Below are positions 6,431 through 8,364 of a DNA stretch of 8,364 nucleotides, piece by piece; positions within the stretch are counted from its first letter, which is position 1; each line of letters begins with the position of its first letter. The notes under the pieces are model-generated. The model saw nothing but the letters and a program-made list of their open reading frames with translations, did no database searches and was not told the DNA's origin. This DNA comes from Oscillospiraceae bacterium. Its GTDB lineage: Bacteria > Bacillota > Clostridia > Oscillospirales > Ruminococcaceae. Made by a program: the position numbers and the translations under genes. Location: NCBI GenBank assembly GCA_031285645.1, contig JAITVU010000209.1:1-8364 (forward strand). The letters run 5' to 3'.

Positions 6431-6459
6431 TTGACTAATCCGTTATGTCATGATATTCT
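6431..6459 (+). promoter_or_regulatory. csoR promoter
   Basis: TTGACT (6431-6436) and TATTCT (6454-6459) are separated by 17 bp, a near-consensus sigma-A promoter 39 nt before the csoR start codon. The CsoR-type operator begins 7 nt after the -10 box. Confidence 0.7.
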
Positions 6460-6465
6460 TCCCTT

Positions 6466-6481
6466 ATACCCATAGGGGTAT
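6466..6481 (+). promoter_or_regulatory. CsoR operator in front of csoR
   Basis: ATACCC (6466-6471) and GGGTAT (6476-6481) form a perfect inverted repeat with a 4-nt centre, the kind of C/G-run palindrome bound by CsoR proteins. It overlaps the expected transcription start, so binding would block the gene: autorepression. The same half-sites occur in the ATPase promoter at 7040-7059. Confidence 0.7.
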
Positions 6482-6497
6482 TAGGGGGTGAACAGCA

Positions 6498-6773
6498 ATG
6501 CGTCAATGTATGGATGCGGACAACCTTCATCGGCGGCTCAACAAAATCATGGGGCAGCTTAAGGCGATTGATAAAATGGTGGAGGAAGATGTGCCGTGTG
6601 AGGATATGCTCATTCAGATCAACGCGGCGAAAAACGCCCTGCATAAAGTGGGGCAAGTGGTTTTGGAGGGGCATCTGAATCATTGTGTCTGCGAGGGTAT
6701 AGAACACGGGGACGCGGAGAAAACGATTGCCGACTTTGCAAAAGCGGTGGAGCATTTTTCCCGGATGTCATAA
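6498..6773 (+). CDS. csoR: CsoR-family copper-sensing repressor
   Basis: All-helical metal-responsive repressor of 91 residues, the usual family length (85-120). It has the family pattern HRRLNKIMGQLKAIDKMV near the N-terminus and NAAKNALHKVGQVVLEGHLNHCV in the second helix. Cys34, His59 and Cys63 fall at the Cys-His-Cys positions that bind Cu(I) in CsoR, arguing against RcnR (Ni/Co), FrmR (formaldehyde) or CstR (persulfide). An extra Cys-x-Cys context (Cys63, Cys65) is present. In the family, apo-tetramer binds operators and Cu(I) releases it. The start ATG follows a GGGGGTG Shine-Dalgarno (6484-6490) by 7 nt. Matching operators occur in front of this gene and of the P-type ATPase 350 nt downstream, which supports the role as its repressor. 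Confidence 0.92.
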   Translation: MRQCMDADNLHRRLNKIMGQLKAIDKMVEEDVPCEDMLIQINAAKNALHKVGQVVLEGHLNHCVCEGIEHGDAEKTIADFAKAVEHFSRMS

Positions 6774-7030
6774 GGGCTTTCCCCGGGCCGAAAAAGCCGC
6801 ATAACCGCTTCTATAGGCCGAGGCCAATAAAATTATAAATATGTTTTCAAGGCATGTCCAACATTACTATGAAAGTGCCGTAGGAAGCGCGGTAACATAA
6901 TGAAACGCAACGGGGCGAAAGGCCGGCACCGCTGACCTGGAATAAGGAACCGCCTTGCGGGCGGGGTATTAAACTGCCCGTTTCATACTGAAAGAAAACG
7001 AAAGCAGCTGAAATTCGGCTGCTTTTTCTA
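6774..7030 (+). ncRNA. candidate structured RNA ending in an intrinsic terminator
   Basis: There is no gene between csoR and the ATPase promoter, yet the stretch from about 6870 is rich in pairing. GTGCCG (6875-6880) matches CGGCAC (6924-6929), and GCGGT (6889-6893) matches ACCGC (6928-6932). A CGAAAG hairpin lies near 6916-6921, and CCGCC (6950-6954) matches GGCGG (6960-6964). It ends in a strong terminator at 7001-7027. This is the layout of a stand-alone small RNA or of a csoR mRNA 3' region. I do not match it to a known riboswitch. Some of its wording faintly recalls domain I of group II introns, but no intron domain V or reverse transcriptase is seen. 6774-6870 shows nothing clear. Confidence 0.35.
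7001..7030 (+). terminator. strong intrinsic terminator between csoR and the ATPase gene
   Basis: AAAGCAGCTGA (7001-7011) pairs with TCGGCTGCTTT (7015-7025), 11 bp with one G-T pair and a 3-nt loop, followed by a T-rich tail (TTTTTCTATT from 7023). It separates csoR from the ATPase, so the two genes are not one simple operon. Confidence 0.85.
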
Positions 7031-7060
7031 TTGACAGCAGTATACCCCATGGGGTATACT
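7031..7060 (+). promoter_or_regulatory. promoter of the heavy-metal ATPase gene
   Basis: TTGACA (7031-7036) and TATACT (7055-7060) are separated by 18 bp. Both boxes are consensus or near-consensus, so the promoter should be strong when not repressed. The spacer and -10 are covered by the CsoR palindrome, so bound repressor would shut out polymerase. Confidence 0.8.
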
Positions 7061-7064
7061 GCTG
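7035..7064 (+). promoter_or_regulatory. perfect 30-bp palindrome, CsoR operator
   Basis: The 30 bases are fully self-complementary about the centre at 7049/7050. The core (7040-7059) reads GTATACCCCATGGGGTATAC, a classic CsoR-type site with ATACCCC half-sites; the outer CAGCA/TGCTG adds five pairs on each side. It covers the whole promoter from the last base pair of the -35 box to beyond the -10. Confidence 0.85.
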
Positions 7065-7075
7065 ATAGAATATAC

Positions 7076-7095
7076 ATATACCCCCATGAGTATAC
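7076..7095 (+). promoter_or_regulatory. second, imperfect CsoR-type site
   Basis: TATAC-CCCC-ATGAG-TATA (within 7076-7095) resembles the upstream operator with one mismatch in the right C/G run. It lies 12 bp after the 30-bp palindrome, in the early transcribed region, and could bind a second CsoR tetramer. Confidence 0.45.
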
Positions 7096-7123
7096 AAAGT
7101 TTGATTATAAAGGAGTGCTGTGC

Positions 7124-8364
7124 TTGACTGCTTTCTTTAAAGGCGGTGAGAAGCGAACGCTGCTGTTGCTGGGCGTTTCTCTTGTCGCACTCGGTCTCGG
7201 CTTCTTCAACATTGGCACACGGTCATTTTATATCAGCCTTTGGAACATCGGACTTGTGCCTGTTAATTTATCCTGGATCGCCATCCTTCTTTGCGGCATT
7301 CCCATTATCAAAGGAGCGATTGTGGGGCTTGTCACTGAGTTCGATATCAAGGCGGATGTGCTTGTGTCCCTGGCGCTGATTGCCTCTGTTATCATCGGCG
7401 AGATTTTTGCCGCCGGTGAAGTGGCGTTTATTATGGCCATCGGCGCTTACCTGGAAGAGCGTACCGTCGCAAAGGCCCGCGCCGGAATCGAGAAGCTGGT
7501 GCATCTTTCCCCGGCGACGGCGAGAGTGGTGCGGGGTGGCGACGAGCACATTGTCCCCGCCGGGCAGATACAGGTGGGCGATACCCTGCGGGTGCTGGCA
7601 GGCGAGACCATCGCGGTTGACGGTGTGATTACAAGAGGCCGGACCTCCGTTGACCAAAGCGTCATGACCGGCGAATCCCTGCCTGTTGACAAAAGCGAGG
7701 GCGATGAAGTGCAAAGCGGTACCGTCAACCAGTTTGGCGCCTTCGATATGACGGCGCGCAAGGTCGGCGAGGACAGCTCCCTGCAGCGCATGATTCGCCT
7801 TGTGGAATCGGCTGATGCCGGGAAAGCAAAAATCGTCGGCATGGCCGACCGCTGGGCCACATGGATTGTCGTCATTGCGCTCGCGGCCGCGAGTATCACG
7901 TGGTTTGTCACGGGCGAGATCATCCGCGCTGTGACCATCCTTGTTGTCTTTTGCCCCTGCGCGCTGGTGCTTGCCACGCCGACAGCCATTATGGCCGGTA
8001 TCGGCAACGCCACAAAATACGGCATTCTTGTCAGCCGGGGCGACGCGCTGGAAAGGCTTGCAAAAGTAGAGCGTATCGCGTTTGATAAAACGGGGACGCT
8101 GACTTACGGCAAGCCCGATGTCACACAGGCGGCAAGCTGCGTGGCGGACATGGACAGTGATAGGCTTCTGGAGCTGGCGGCCACGGCGGAACTGCGCTCG
8201 GAGCATCCCCTCGGCAAAGCCATCGTCGCCCATTACAAAAACGCGCGGGGCAAAACGCCTGACCAGCCGGACGCGTTTCAGTTATTGCCGGGGCGCGGTG
8301 TTGCGGCGACGGTGGATGGGGGGGACGTTTTCGCGGGCAACGCGGCCATGCTGTCCGACCATAA
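7124..8364 (+). CDS. P1B-type heavy-metal (probably copper) exporting ATPase, 3' end missing
   Basis: ATP-driven efflux pump in the membrane. The 413 visible residues show membrane helices in the first ~130 residues, the actuator loop with TGES (182-185), the ion-binding CPC (277-279) in a membrane helix, the phosphorylated Asp in DKTGTL (Asp321) and the HP motif SEHPLGKA (His361). The frame is open to the window end; about 200-250 residues, including the last metal-ligand helices, are missing. The start is TTG 7124, with AAGGAG 8 nt upstream; no in-frame ATG precedes it. There is no N-terminal metal-binding (HMA) domain: the protein begins almost directly with a helix (TLLLLGVSLVALGLGFF). 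Control by CsoR argues for Cu(I). The first helices (ADVLVSLALIASVIIGEIF) look as much like Zn/Cd-type pumps, so substrate stays open. Confidence 0.93.
   Translation, partial: MTAFFKGGEKRTLLLLGVSLVALGLGFFNIGTRSFYISLWNIGLVPVNLSWIAILLCGIPIIKGAIVGLVTEFDIKADVLVSLALIASVIIGEIFAAGEVAFIMAIGAYLEERTVAKARAGIEKLVHLSPATARVVRGGDEHIVPAGQIQVGDTLRVLAGETIAVDGVITRGRTSVDQSVMTGESLPVDKSEGDEVQSGTVNQFGAFDMTARKVGEDSSLQRMIRLVESADAGKAKIVGMADRWATWIVVIALAAASITWFVTGEIIRAVTILVVFCPCALVLATPTAIMAGIGNATKYGILVSRGDALERLAKVERIAFDKTGTLTYGKPDVTQAASCVADMDSDRLLELAATAELRSEHPLGKAIVAHYKNARGKTPDQPDAFQLLPGRGVAATVDGGDVFAGNAAMLSDH

Noticed and set aside
6361..6480. Leftward open frame reading through the terminator toward the hydrolase
   Set aside because: It crosses a clear intrinsic terminator, has no credible start, and shows no family resemblance.
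6870..7030. Metal riboswitch (NiCo or Mn type) controlling the ATPase
   Set aside because: The terminator ends before the ATPase promoter, and I do not see the conserved cores of those classes.
7268..8233. Long open frame on the - strand (321 codons), and another at 7447-8025
   Set aside because: Both lie antisense to the P-type ATPase, whose frame carries all the family motifs. They are GC-driven shadows without family resemblance.

Overview
The window looks like a chromosomal stretch from a mid-GC, low-salt Firmicute, most likely a Clostridia-class anaerobe such as a gut or termite-gut Oscillospiraceae-type bacterium. The evidence is the strong AGGAGG-type Shine-Dalgarno sites, two probable TTG starts, sigma-A type -35/-10 boxes, and the gene families: an intracellular GH51 arabinofuranosidase, an ArsR-like regulator with a C-terminal effector domain, a MerR regulator with a membrane tail, and a CsoR plus P1B-ATPase pair. 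The taxonomic call is inference; no rRNA or marker gene is present.

Left third (1-3376, all + strand): the 3' part of an alpha-L-arabinofuranosidase gene, a perfect 22-bp hairpin, a short AraC-family regulator, a 324-nt gap with three successive hairpins, and an ArsR-like winged-helix regulator whose C-terminal 200 residues look like a separate sensory or binding domain. Together they suggest a locus for plant arabinoside use with two local regulators.

Middle (3377-6360, mostly - strand): a highly structured repeat-like stretch (about 3389-3672) shares a ~50-bp repeat with the region upstream of the ArsR-like gene. It seems to have cut off a small membrane-protein gene that was coupled to a MerR-family regulator with two membrane helices and a zinc-ribbon tail. 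The MerR gene has a textbook MerR promoter (19-bp spacer with a centred palindrome). A secreted or membrane-anchored serine beta-lactamase-like hydrolase follows, with its own promoter and an upstream insulating terminator.

Right part (6431-8364, + strand): a metal-response module. A CsoR-family repressor with the Cys-His-Cys copper set has its own promoter and operator. A ~350-nt gap follows, holding a structured RNA-like segment that ends in a strong intrinsic terminator. Then comes a promoter covered by a perfect 30-bp palindrome, and a P1B-type heavy-metal ATPase that runs off the end. CsoR probably represses both itself and the ATPase until Cu(I) rises.

No rRNA, tRNA, CRISPR array, transposase or phage gene was seen. 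The most interesting unexplained parts are the structured segment between csoR and the ATPase gene, and the repeat-like element at 3389-3672.
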